A stretch of DNA of 64,000 nucleotides. It comes from Ornithinimicrobium cerasi (GTDB lineage: Bacteria; Actinomycetota; Actinomycetes; Actinomycetales; Dermatophilaceae). The translations under genes were made by a program, and so were the position numbers. The stretch lies in NCBI RefSeq assembly GCF_003702705.1, contig NZ_QZMN01000011.1, positions 1 to 64,000 on the forward strand, given 5' to 3'. Of the stretch, positions 46,042 through 52,739 are shown piece after piece; position 1 is the stretch's first letter, and each line of letters starts with the position of its first letter. The notes under the pieces were generated by a model. It searched no databases. It was given only the letters and a program-made list of their open reading frames with translations, and was not told where the DNA came from.

Positions 46042-46518
46042 ATGGCCACCCTGAGCACCTGTCTGTGGTTCGACGACCAGGCTGAGGAGGCGGCGCGGTT
46101 CTACACCTCCGTGTTCCCGAACTCGCACGTGGTCGGTGGCGCGCCCTACGCCGCCGAGACGCCGAGCGACAAGGAGGTCGGCTCGGTCATGACGGTGGAC
46201 TTCGAGCTCGACGGTCGCCCGTTCACCGCGCTCAACGGTGGACCGCAGTTCAGCTTCACCGAGGCCGTCTCGCTGGTCGTCCGCACCCGCGGGCAGGAGG
46301 AGACGGACCGCTACTGGGACGCCCTCCTCGCCGACGGCGGGGAACCCTCCATGTGCGGCTGGCTGAAGGACCGTTTCGGCCTCTCCTGGCAGATCGTGCC
46401 CGAGGAGCTCGACGCGCTGCTGGGCGACCCCGACCCCGAGCGTGCGCGCCGCGCCATGGAGGTCATGCTCACCCAGCGCAGGATCGACATCGCCGAGATC
46501 CGGCGCGCGGTCGACTGA
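46042..46518 (+). CDS. VOC-superfamily PhnB-like protein
   Basis: A 158-aa protein of the PhnB/3-demethylubiquinone-methyltransferase-like VOC group. It shows LSTCLWFDDQAEEAARFYTSVF, FTALNGGPQFSFTEAVSL, MCGWLKDRFGLSWQIVP and AMEVMLTQRRIDI. The family's enzyme name is historical; the real substrate is unknown. ATG 46042 follows AGGAGG after 6 nt. Single gene between der and the tRNA. Confidence 0.9.
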   Translation: MATLSTCLWFDDQAEEAARFYTSVFPNSHVVGGAPYAAETPSDKEVGSVMTVDFELDGRPFTALNGGPQFSFTEAVSLVVRTRGQEETDRYWDALLADGGEPSMCGWLKDRFGLSWQIVPEELDALLGDPDPERARRAMEVMLTQRRIDIAEIRRAVD

Positions 46519-46540
46519 CCAGCGGGGGCGGGGGACGGGA

Positions 46541-46570
46541 TTGGGTCGGCGCCACCCGCATGGGTTATCT
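46541..46570 (+). promoter_or_regulatory. tRNA-Pro promoter
   Basis: TTGGGT at 46541-46546 and TTATCT at 46565-46570 are separated by 18 nt and end 22 nt before the tRNA. Confidence 0.45.
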
Positions 46571-46592
46571 TTGACCCTGCCCGAGAGGGCCT

Positions 46593-46666
<74 letters not shown>

Positions 46667-46677
46667 CCGAGAGAAGT

Positions 46678-46721
46678 GCCGCAGGGGCGGTTCCGGAGAA
46701 GTCCGGGACCGCCCCTGCGGC
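46678..46721 (+). terminator. Strong hairpin after tRNA-Pro
   Basis: GCCGCAGGGGCGGT (46678-46691) pairs perfectly with 46708-46721, and the stem continues inside through CCGGA/TCCGG around GAAG. No T-run follows, as is usual in high-G+C actinobacteria. Confidence 0.85.
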
Positions 46722-46748
46722 GTGGCGGGGAGCGACGGGGCGGCCAAC

Positions 46749-46754
46749 TAGACT
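46749..46754 (+). promoter_or_regulatory. -10 box of the leaderless pgsA-like gene
   Basis: TAGACT, 7 nt before ATG 46762. Confidence 0.6.
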
Positions 46755-46761
46755 CCCGGTC

Positions 46762-47355
46762 ATGAGCGTGGACCCGGGGGTGACGAGTCGGCTGCTCACG
46801 GTGCCCAACGTGCTGAGCATCGTGCGGCTGCTGCTCCTGCCCGTCTTCGTGGTTCTCCTCCTCACCGACCGGCTGCTCTGGGCGGCCGCCGTCCTGGCCG
46901 TCGCCAGCCTCACCGACTACCTCGACGGCAAGATCGCCCGCGGCTACGGACTGGAGAGCCGGTTCGGGCAGCTGCTGGACCCGATCGCCGACCGGCTCTA
47001 CATCGCCACCACGCTCCTGGGCCTCGCGTGGGTCGGTGCCCTGCCGTGGTGGCTCCTGGTCGTGCTGGTGGCCCGCGACGCGTTTATCCTGTCCATGGCT
47101 CCGCTGGTCACGCGACTGCGTCTGCCGATCCCCCCGGTGGACTTCGTCGGCAAGGCCGCCACCTTCTGCCTGCTCGGCGCGTTCCCCCTGCTGCTCGTGG
47201 GAGCGGTGGACGGGTGGTGGACGGCTGCGTCGCTGGTCGTCGGCTGGGCCCTCACCTGGTGGGGGACGGTCCTGTACTGGGTGACGGGTCTCATCTACGC
47301 CTGGCAGGTGCGCGACATGCTGCGTCAGCGCCGCACGACGGCGGCGGTCCGATGA
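46762..47355 (+). CDS. CDP-alcohol phosphatidyltransferase family protein
   Basis: A 197-aa membrane enzyme with about five helices. The CDP-alcohol motif D-x2-D-G-x2-A-R-x8-G-x3-D-x3-D is complete (it starts at DYLDG and ends DPIAD). It corresponds to the PgsA2-like gene Rv1822 in the same gene order. The product may be phosphatidylglycerophosphate or cardiolipin; sequence alone does not decide. ATG 46762 lies 7 nt after TAGACT. The stop overlaps the next gene by 4 nt. Confidence 0.92.
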   Translation: MSVDPGVTSRLLTVPNVLSIVRLLLLPVFVVLLLTDRLLWAAAVLAVASLTDYLDGKIARGYGLESRFGQLLDPIADRLYIATTLLGLAWVGALPWWLLVVLVARDAFILSMAPLVTRLRLPIPPVDFVGKAATFCLLGAFPLLLVGAVDGWWTAASLVVGWALTWWGTVLYWVTGLIYAWQVRDMLRQRRTTAAVR

Positions 47356-48236
47356 GGTGGCTGCAACGGGGTTCGGCCGAGCGCAACCCCGACCCGGCCG
47401 CCTCCATGGCCCTGCTGGAGGAGGTGCTGGACCCGCCCGTCGGGCCGGGCTACCACTCGGCGGCCCGGGCCCGGGAGGACGCCGGACTGCCCGCCTCCTC
47501 CGGCTTCGGGACGGCTCTGATGTTCGTCGTCTCCCTGGTCCTCGGACTCCTCGTCACCGTCTCCGCCGTCACCCTCCGCGCGCCCGACCCCGCGTCGGCC
47601 GCCACGCGGACCGGCCTCATCGAGCGGATCGAGGCGGCCCAGGTGGCCGGTGACGAGCAGGCCCGGCGCGTCGAGGAGCTGCGCAGCGAGATCCTGGCGC
47701 TGGAGCAGCAGCAGGCGGCCGCCGAGTCCGGATCGGAGGGGGAGCGCAGCATCGCGGCCTCCGCGCTGCGCGCCGGGGCGCAACCGGTGCAGGGACCCGG
47801 GGTCGTGGTGACCCTGCAGGACGCCGAGAGTCCTGCGGGCGAGGCGCCGGGGGAGGACACCCAGCCGGAGCGGGTCAACGCGAGGGACCTGCAGCTCGTC
47901 GTCAACGGGCTGTGGGCCGCCGGCGCCGAGGCGATCGCCGTCAACGACCACCGTCTCACCAGCACCTCGGCGATCAGGTTCGCCGGTGAGGCCATCATCG
48001 TCGACTTCCGCGGCCTCGCCCCGCCCTACGTGGTGGCGGCCATCGGCGACCCGGAGCGCCTCGAGGGCGAGACCTCGGTCGGGATCACCGGTGCCTACCT
48101 GTCCGAGCTGCGCCGTCAGCTGGGGTTGCGCACGTCCGTGACGACCGAGCAGACGATCACGCTCCCGGCCGCCCAGCGGCTCACGACCCGCGTGGGCCAG
48201 GTGCCCGACGACCCGACCTCGACGCAGGAGAACTGA
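47352..48236 (+). CDS. DUF881-family protein
   Basis: A 294-aa DUF881 protein. One membrane helix (about residues 55-75, ALMFVVSLVLGLLVTVSAV) is followed by a coiled coil (RRVEELRSEILALEQQQ) and the DUF881 domain (PVQGPGVVVTL, NDHRLTSTSAIRFAGEAIIV, PPYVVAAIGDP). It equals the Rv1823 position. The function is unknown; location next to sbp and gcvH is strongly conserved in actinobacteria. It overlaps its neighbours by 4 and 1 nt. Confidence 0.88.
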   Translation: MRWLQRGSAERNPDPAASMALLEEVLDPPVGPGYHSAARAREDAGLPASSGFGTALMFVVSLVLGLLVTVSAVTLRAPDPASAATRTGLIERIEAAQVAGDEQARRVEELRSEILALEQQQAAAESGSEGERSIAASALRAGAQPVQGPGVVVTLQDAESPAGEAPGEDTQPERVNARDLQLVVNGLWAAGAEAIAVNDHRLTSTSAIRFAGEAIIVDFRGLAPPYVVAAIGDPERLEGETSVGITGAYLSELRRQLGLRTSVTTEQTITLPAAQRLTTRVGQVPDDPTSTQEN

Positions 48237-48568
48237 TGATCCCCGTACTGGGACTGGTGGTGGGCATCGTGCTCGGCCTCGTGCTGAGCCCCGAGGTGCC
48301 CGTCTGGATCGCCCCGTACCTGCCGATCGCCGTGATCGCGGCGCTGGACGCGGTGTTCGGCGCGGTCCGTGCCTCGCTGGAGGGCATCTTCAACGACCGG
48401 GTCTTCGTCATCTCCTTCCTCTCCAACGTCGTCGTCGCCGCGCTGATCGTCTTCCTCGGCAACCAGCTGGGCGTCGGGGCGCAGCTCTCCACGGGTGTGG
48501 TGGTCGTCCTCGGGCTGCGCATCTTCTCCAACGTCGCCGTGATCCGCCGGCACCTCCTGGGGGCCTGA
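48236..48568 (+). CDS. sbp: Small basic protein (DUF1290)
   Basis: A 110-aa membrane protein with three helices and the conserved core YLPIAVIAALDAVFGAVRASLEGIFNDRVFVISFLSN. It is the Sbp/DUF1290 family that lies between two DUF881 genes in actinobacteria and near divIVA/ftsZ in Firmicutes, so a link with cell division or envelope is suspected but unproven. One-base overlaps at both ends (TGATG) tie it to both DUF881 genes. Confidence 0.9.
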   Translation: MIPVLGLVVGIVLGLVLSPEVPVWIAPYLPIAVIAALDAVFGAVRASLEGIFNDRVFVISFLSNVVVAALIVFLGNQLGVGAQLSTGVVVVLGLRIFSNVAVIRRHLLGA

Positions 48569-49359
48569 TGGCGGCACGATCCACACGGTCCCCCCGGGTC
48601 CGCCGACGACCGGTCAACCCCGGACCCACCCCGGAGGAGGCCCGCCGGCGGCTCTCCCGGATGAGCCAGCTGCGGTTCAACCGGGGGCAGGTCCTGGCCT
48701 CCGCGCTGACCGTCCTGCTCGGGGTGGCCCTCGTGGCCCAGGTGCGCAGCGCGGACGAGGCGGGGCTCGGCCAGCTGCGCCAGAGCGAGCTCGTCGCGCT
48801 CCTCGACGACGCGTCCACGCGGGTGGACGCGCTGCAGCGGGAGGTGGTGGAGCTGGAGGGGGACCGCGAGCAGCTCCAGGGCCAGCAGGGTGACGCGGCG
48901 GCCGCGGAGGCCGCCCGGCAGCGGCTCGAGTCCTACGAGATCCTCGCCGGGACGGTCCCCGTCGAGGGGCCGGGCATCGTCGTCTTCGTCAACGACCCGG
49001 GCGGGGTGGTCACCCAGACGATGCTCCTCGACGGGATCCAGGAGCTGCGCGACGCCGGCGCCGAGGCCATCCAGATCGGCACGACCCGGGTGATCGCCTC
49101 CAGCTTCGTGGGCACCGACCCGGACGGTCGGGTCAGCCTCGACGGGAACGCGCTGACGCAGCCGCTCCGGATCCTCGCGGTGGGTGAGCCCCACACCCTC
49201 TCCGGGGCCATGGCGATCCCCGGCGGCTTCACCGACAGCCTGCGCGGGGCCGGGGCGACGGTCGAGGTCACCGAGCAGGACACCCTGCTCATCGACGCCG
49301 TGCGCACCGTCGGCGAACCCCGCTACGCTCAGCCCGTGCCCGCCGCCGAGGAGCCGTGA
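48568..49359 (+). CDS. DUF881-family protein, second copy
   Basis: A 263-aa paralogue of the 47352 product: a basic Pro-rich N-terminus, one membrane helix (VLASALTVLLGVALVAQV), a coiled coil (VDALQREVVELEGDREQLQ) and a DUF881 domain (PVEGPGIVVFVNDP, IQIGTTRVIASSF, ILAVGEPHTLSGAM). It corresponds to Rv1825. It may form a complex with Sbp and the other DUF881 protein, which is inference from conserved order. Confidence 0.88.
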   Translation: MAARSTRSPRVRRRPVNPGPTPEEARRRLSRMSQLRFNRGQVLASALTVLLGVALVAQVRSADEAGLGQLRQSELVALLDDASTRVDALQREVVELEGDREQLQGQQGDAAAAEAARQRLESYEILAGTVPVEGPGIVVFVNDPGGVVTQTMLLDGIQELRDAGAEAIQIGTTRVIASSFVGTDPDGRVSLDGNALTQPLRILAVGEPHTLSGAMAIPGGFTDSLRGAGATVEVTEQDTLLIDAVRTVGEPRYAQPVPAAEEP

Positions 49360-49368
49360 GGACGGGCA

Positions 49369-49374
49369 TAAGGT
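49369..49374 (+). promoter_or_regulatory. Possible gcvH -10 box
   Basis: TAAGGT, about 60 nt before ATG 49435. Confidence 0.3.
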
Positions 49375-49434
49375 GAGGATCACCACCGCCCCGGCCGCAG
49401 CGCCGCGACCGGACGACACCACGCGAGGAGAGCG

Positions 49435-49824
49435 ATGAGCACGCTGAACTACCCGGAGGACCTTCGCTACACCACCGATCATGAGTGGGTCCAGGACAAG
49501 GGTGAGGGTGTGGTGCGGATCGGGGTGACGTCCTACGCCGCGGACGCGCTGGGCGACATCGTCTACGTGTCCCTGCCCACGGTGGGCGAGTCGCACACCC
49601 CGGGGGACTCGGTCGGGGAGATCGAGTCGACGAAGTCCGTCAGCGACATCTACGCGCCGGTGGCCGGCGAGGTCGTCGCGGTCAACGACACCCTGGACTC
49701 GACGCCGGAGCTCATCAACAACGACTCCTACGGCGGCGGCTGGATGTACGAGATGCGCCTCGAGGACCCGACGGCGTTGGACGGGCTGATGGACTCCCAG
49801 GCCTACCAGGGCCAGCTCGACTGA
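49435..49824 (+). CDS. gcvH: Glycine cleavage system H protein
   Basis: A 129-aa lipoyl carrier. The lipoylation lysine is in GEIESTKSVSDIYAPVAG, with the N-terminal YTTDHEWVQ typical of GcvH. It shuttles the aminomethyl group between GcvP and GcvT. Only gcvH and gcvP are in this window, separated by four regulatory genes, as in M. tuberculosis; gcvT is elsewhere. No riboswitch precedes gcvH. Confidence 0.97.
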   Translation: MSTLNYPEDLRYTTDHEWVQDKGEGVVRIGVTSYAADALGDIVYVSLPTVGESHTPGDSVGEIESTKSVSDIYAPVAGEVVAVNDTLDSTPELINNDSYGGGWMYEMRLEDPTALDGLMDSQAYQGQLD

Positions 49825-49847
49825 GCCGCCCCATCACCGCCCTGCAC

Positions 49848-49853
49848 TAGAGT
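49848..49853 (+). promoter_or_regulatory. Probable garA -10 box
   Basis: TAGAGT, about 45 nt before GTG 49899. Confidence 0.4.
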
Positions 49854-49898
49854 GGAGGGCCCGCACCCGCCCGTTCCGACGACGAGGAAGGACCACCC

Positions 49899-50354
49899 GT
49901 GAGCGACCGCGACCGAGAGCACCACGACTTCGGCCACGACCCCGCTACCGCACGTCTCCAGCGGGGCGCCGAGCTGCCCTCGGCCGACTACAGCTTCGAC
50001 GACGAGATGCCCCGGCTCTCGCCGGAGGACCAGCGGACCGTGGACGCCCTGCGCCCCGGCACCGCGCTGCTCATCGTCCAGCGCGGCCCGAACACGGGCG
50101 CCCGGTTCCTGCTCGACTCGGACGAGGTGACCTCCGGTCGGCACCCCCGCAGCGACATCTTCCTCGACGACGTGACGGTCTCCCGCCGCCACGCGGTGTT
50201 CGCCCGGTCAGGTGAGGGCTACGAGGTGCGGGACGTGGGTTCGCTCAACGGCACGTACGTCAACCGGCAGCGCATCGACGACGCCGTCCTGCACCCGGGT
50301 GACGAGGTGCAGATCGGCAAGTTCCGGCTCGTCTACTACCTCGGCCGGTCGTGA
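49899..50354 (+). CDS. garA: FHA-domain protein, GarA/OdhI-like
   Basis: A 151-aa protein whose C-terminal about 100 residues form an FHA domain (SGRHPRSDIFLDDVTVSRRHAVF, SLNGTYVNRQRID, DEVQIGKFRLVYY) nearly identical in wording to GarA. GarA/OdhI bind 2-oxoglutarate dehydrogenase and glutamate dehydrogenase and are switched off by phosphorylation of an N-terminal ETTS motif. That motif is not present here; the short N-terminus has only Thr17 (PATARL). The stop overlaps ftsR by 4 nt. Confidence 0.9.
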   Translation: MSDRDREHHDFGHDPATARLQRGAELPSADYSFDDEMPRLSPEDQRTVDALRPGTALLIVQRGPNTGARFLLDSDEVTSGRHPRSDIFLDDVTVSRRHAVFARSGEGYEVRDVGSLNGTYVNRQRIDDAVLHPGDEVQIGKFRLVYYLGRS

Positions 50355-51127
50355 CCTCTGCCGCACGGGCCGATCAGCACGGCTCGGACGGGATCTCCAT
50401 CGGTGCCGTCCTCAAGGCGCTGGAGCCGGACTTCCCGGACCTGACGATCTCCAAGATCCGCTACCTGGAGACCGAGGGACTCGTCAGCCCCGAGCGCCGA
50501 TCCTCCGGGTACCGCCTCTTCAGCGACTCCGACGTGGCGAGGCTGCGCTTCATCCTCACCGCGCAGCGGGAGCGGTTCTGGCCGCTGAAGGTGATCAAGG
50601 ACGCGCTGGACCGCCTCGACCAGGGGCTCGACGTCCCGGGTCTGACCGCTCCGGTCGAGGACGGCGGACCTGAGTCCGCCCCGCGCGCCTCCCAGGCCCG
50701 CGCCACGGCTGAGGAGGAGGCCCGGGTCACTGACCTCAGCGCCGCCGCACTGCGTCGTCGCCGCGCCGTCCGCCTCTCACCGGCCGAGCTGCGCGAGCGG
50801 ACCGGCCTCGACACGGCCGTCTACGGGCAGCTCAAGGCGTTCGGCCTGCTGCGGACCGACTCCTCCGGCCGGCACCACGCCGACGACGTCGACGTCGCGA
50901 CGGCCGCCGCGGCGCTGTCCGGCTACGGCATGGAGGCACGCCACCTGCGCTCCTTCCGGATCGGTGCCGACCGTGAGATCAGCCTCGCCCGCCAGGTCCT
51001 GGAACCCCTGCGGCGGCGGCACGCCCGCGGCGCCGCCGGTCCCGACCCGGCCCAGGCAGAGGCGCAGCTGCTCTCCACCATGCTCGCCCTGCACGTCGCG
51101 CTGGTCCGCTCCGGTCTGGCCGACTGA
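50351..51127 (+). CDS. ftsR: MerR-family regulator FtsR-like
   Basis: A 258-aa protein with an N-terminal MerR winged helix (ISIGAVLKALEPDFPDLTISKIRYLE, then LVSPERRSSGYRLFSDSDVARL) and a long C-terminal helical part without Cys effector residues. It matches Rv1828/FtsR, known in Corynebacterium to activate ftsZ. GTG 50351 overlaps garA by 4 nt, a coupling that is conserved in actinobacteria. Confidence 0.92.
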   Translation: MTSAARADQHGSDGISIGAVLKALEPDFPDLTISKIRYLETEGLVSPERRSSGYRLFSDSDVARLRFILTAQRERFWPLKVIKDALDRLDQGLDVPGLTAPVEDGGPESAPRASQARATAEEEARVTDLSAAALRRRRAVRLSPAELRERTGLDTAVYGQLKAFGLLRTDSSGRHHADDVDVATAAAALSGYGMEARHLRSFRIGADREISLARQVLEPLRRRHARGAAGPDPAQAEAQLLSTMLALHVALVRSGLAD

Positions 51128-51160
51128 GGCTCCGGGGCGACGGTCCCGACCCGGCGGAGG

Positions 51161-51166
51161 TACCGT
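51161..51166 (+). promoter_or_regulatory. -10 box of leaderless DUF151 gene
   Basis: TACCGT, 6 nt before GTG 51173. Confidence 0.5.
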
Positions 51167-51172
51167 GGACGG

Positions 51173-51700
51173 GTGATCGTCCTCGACGTCCTCGGTGTGC
51201 GGGTGGAGATGCCCACCAACAGTCCGATCGTCCTCCTGCGGGAGCGCGACGGTCAGCGTTACGTCCCCATCTGGATCGGAGCACCGGAGGCGACGGCGAT
51301 CGCCTACGCGCAGCAGGGGGTCGAGCCTCCTCGCCCGCTCACCCACGACCTCATGGCCACGGTGATCACCTCGCTCGGCCGCACCCTCGAGACCGTGCAC
51401 ATCACCTCGGTGGAGGAGAACGTGTTCTACGCCGAGCTGCACTTCGACCAGGGCGTGGTCATCTCCTCCCGGCCCTCGGACGCGATCGCGCTGGCGCTGC
51501 GGACCGGCACCTCGATCCTGGCGCCGGAGAGCCTCCTCGAGGAGGTCGGCATCACCATGGCGGTCGAGGAGGAGGACGAGGTCGAGCGGTTCCGCGAGTT
51601 CCTGGACCAGGTCTCGGCCGAGGACTTCGAGGAGCCGGCCGAGCGCCAGGAAGGGTCGCACGACGAGGGGCCGCCCGAGGACGGGCCGCGGACGCCGTGA
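51173..51700 (+). CDS. DUF151 bifunctional-nuclease-family protein
   Basis: A 175-aa protein of the BFN/DUF151 family (Rv1829 type). The conserved core reads VLLRERDGQRYVPIWIGAPEA, then LTHDLMATVI, FYAELHF and SRPSDAIALALRTGTSI. The C-terminal 40 residues are acidic. In plants and some bacteria family members have nuclease activity, but the actinobacterial role is unclear. GTG 51173 lies 6 nt from TACCGT. Confidence 0.92.
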   Translation: MIVLDVLGVRVEMPTNSPIVLLRERDGQRYVPIWIGAPEATAIAYAQQGVEPPRPLTHDLMATVITSLGRTLETVHITSVEENVFYAELHFDQGVVISSRPSDAIALALRTGTSILAPESLLEEVGITMAVEEEDEVERFREFLDQVSAEDFEEPAERQEGSHDEGPPEDGPRTP

Positions 51701-51795
51701 GGACCCCGCTCCCGGCCCAGACCCGCGTCCGGGAGTCCGGGCGTGCGGGCCCGGCGCGCCGGGCGACGGTCGTTGACCCGGCACCCTGCGCCGCC

Positions 51796-51853
51796 TACGG
51801 TTCAGAGGTGCGCACGACTCACTCGAGTCACACGAGGCACAGCAGTCACACGA
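51796..51853 (+). promoter_or_regulatory. Promoter region with direct repeats upstream of the second MerR gene
   Basis: TACGGT at 51796-51801 is a possible -10. AGTCACACGA occurs twice, at 51826-51835 and 51844-51853 (18 bp apart), with GACTCACTCGAGTC just upstream. The spacing of nearly two helical turns suggests regulator binding in the leader. Confidence 0.35.
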
Positions 51854-51875
51854 TCCACACAGGTGAGGAGAACCG

Positions 51876-52445
51876 GTGAACGCTGGCGCAGACGTCCCCG
51901 GCCCGCAGGTTCCGGCCCAGGGCGTGCTCTTCACCGAGGACCGACCCTCGATGGACGAGACGATCGGCTTCCGCGGTCCGACCGCGTGCGGCGCCGCCGG
52001 GGTCACCTACCGCCAGCTGGACTACTGGGCCCGGACCGGCCTGCTGCAGCCCTCGGTGCGCAACCCCAGCGGTTCGGGCACGCAGCGGCTCTACAGCTTC
52101 CGCGACATCCTCGTGCTGAAGATCATCAAGCGACTCCTCGACACCGGGGTCTCCCTCCAGCAGATCCGGGTGGCCGTCACGGCGCTGCGGGAGCGGGGGG
52201 TCCAGGACCTGGCCCGGATCACCCTGATGAGCGACGGGGCCAGCGTCTACGAGTGCACCAGCGACGACGAGGTCATCGACCTCGTCCGCGGTGGGCAGGG
52301 CGTGTTCGGCATCGCGGTCGGCAGCGTCTGGCGAGAGGTCGAGGGACAGCTCGCGGAGCTGCCCAGCGAGCGCGCGACCGACGACCCGGCGGAGCACCCC
52401 GCCGACGAGCTCTCGGCGCGCCGCCGCCAGCGCCGCACCTCCTGA
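51876..52445 (+). CDS. MerR-family regulator (Rv1830-like)
   Basis: A 189-aa protein with an N-terminal MerR-type winged helix (about 35-105: GVTYRQLDYWARTGLLQPS, RLYSFRDILVLKIIKRLLDTGVSLQQIR) and a C-terminal region with no Cys or metal ligands. Gene order matches Rv1830, which sits before gcvB in M. tuberculosis. GTG 51876 has GAGGAG upstream. Targets unknown. Confidence 0.9.
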   Translation: MNAGADVPGPQVPAQGVLFTEDRPSMDETIGFRGPTACGAAGVTYRQLDYWARTGLLQPSVRNPSGSGTQRLYSFRDILVLKIIKRLLDTGVSLQQIRVAVTALRERGVQDLARITLMSDGASVYECTSDDEVIDLVRGGQGVFGIAVGSVWREVEGQLAELPSERATDDPAEHPADELSARRRQRRTS

Positions 52446-52549
52446 GCGGCCCCGCGCCTCCGGCACGGACACCGGGCGTGGCCCGCCCCGGGCCGCTCCG
52501 CCGCAGTTCGCACGCGGCATACCCGCCCGCCCCTCCGTGCCGGCCCTGC

Positions 52550-52555
52550 TAGATT
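52550..52555 (+). promoter_or_regulatory. gcvP riboswitch promoter -10 box
   Basis: TAGATT ends about 7 nt before the expected transcript start at the riboswitch 5' end. Confidence 0.5.
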
Positions 52556-52569
52556 GAGGCGCAGCCGTC

Positions 52570-52680
52570 GATCCCGCGAGGGAGAGACCCCACCCTCCAG
52601 GTGGGGCGCCGAAGGGGCAAATCTCCCCGACAAGCTCTCAGGCGACAAGGATCTCGCGGGTCAGGCAACTCTGGAACGTC
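52570..52680 (+). ncRNA. Glycine riboswitch (single visible aptamer)
   Basis: The conserved glycine-aptamer segments occur in order: GGGAGAG (52580-52586), CCGAAGGGGCAA (52609-52620), CTCTCAGGC (52635-52643) and AACTCTGGAA (52667-52676). Stem P1 is CCCGCGAG (52573-52580) with CTCGCGGG (52653-52660). I see one aptamer core, not the common tandem pair. It should couple gcvP expression to glycine. Confidence 0.88.
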
Positions 52681-52695
52681 GGCGTGGCCGCCGAG

Positions 52696-52725
52696 GGACA
52701 GAGGGGGAGGGCCTGCCCCCTGTCC
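52696..52725 (+). promoter_or_regulatory. Expression-platform hairpin before gcvP
   Basis: GGACA (52696-52700) pairs with TGTCC (52721-52725), and GGGGG (52703-52707) with CCCCC (52716-52720). It ends 3 nt before the ribosome binding site GAGGA (52728-52732), so it probably controls translation or termination together with the aptamer. Confidence 0.6.
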
Positions 52726-52739
52726 GTGAGGAATCCGCC

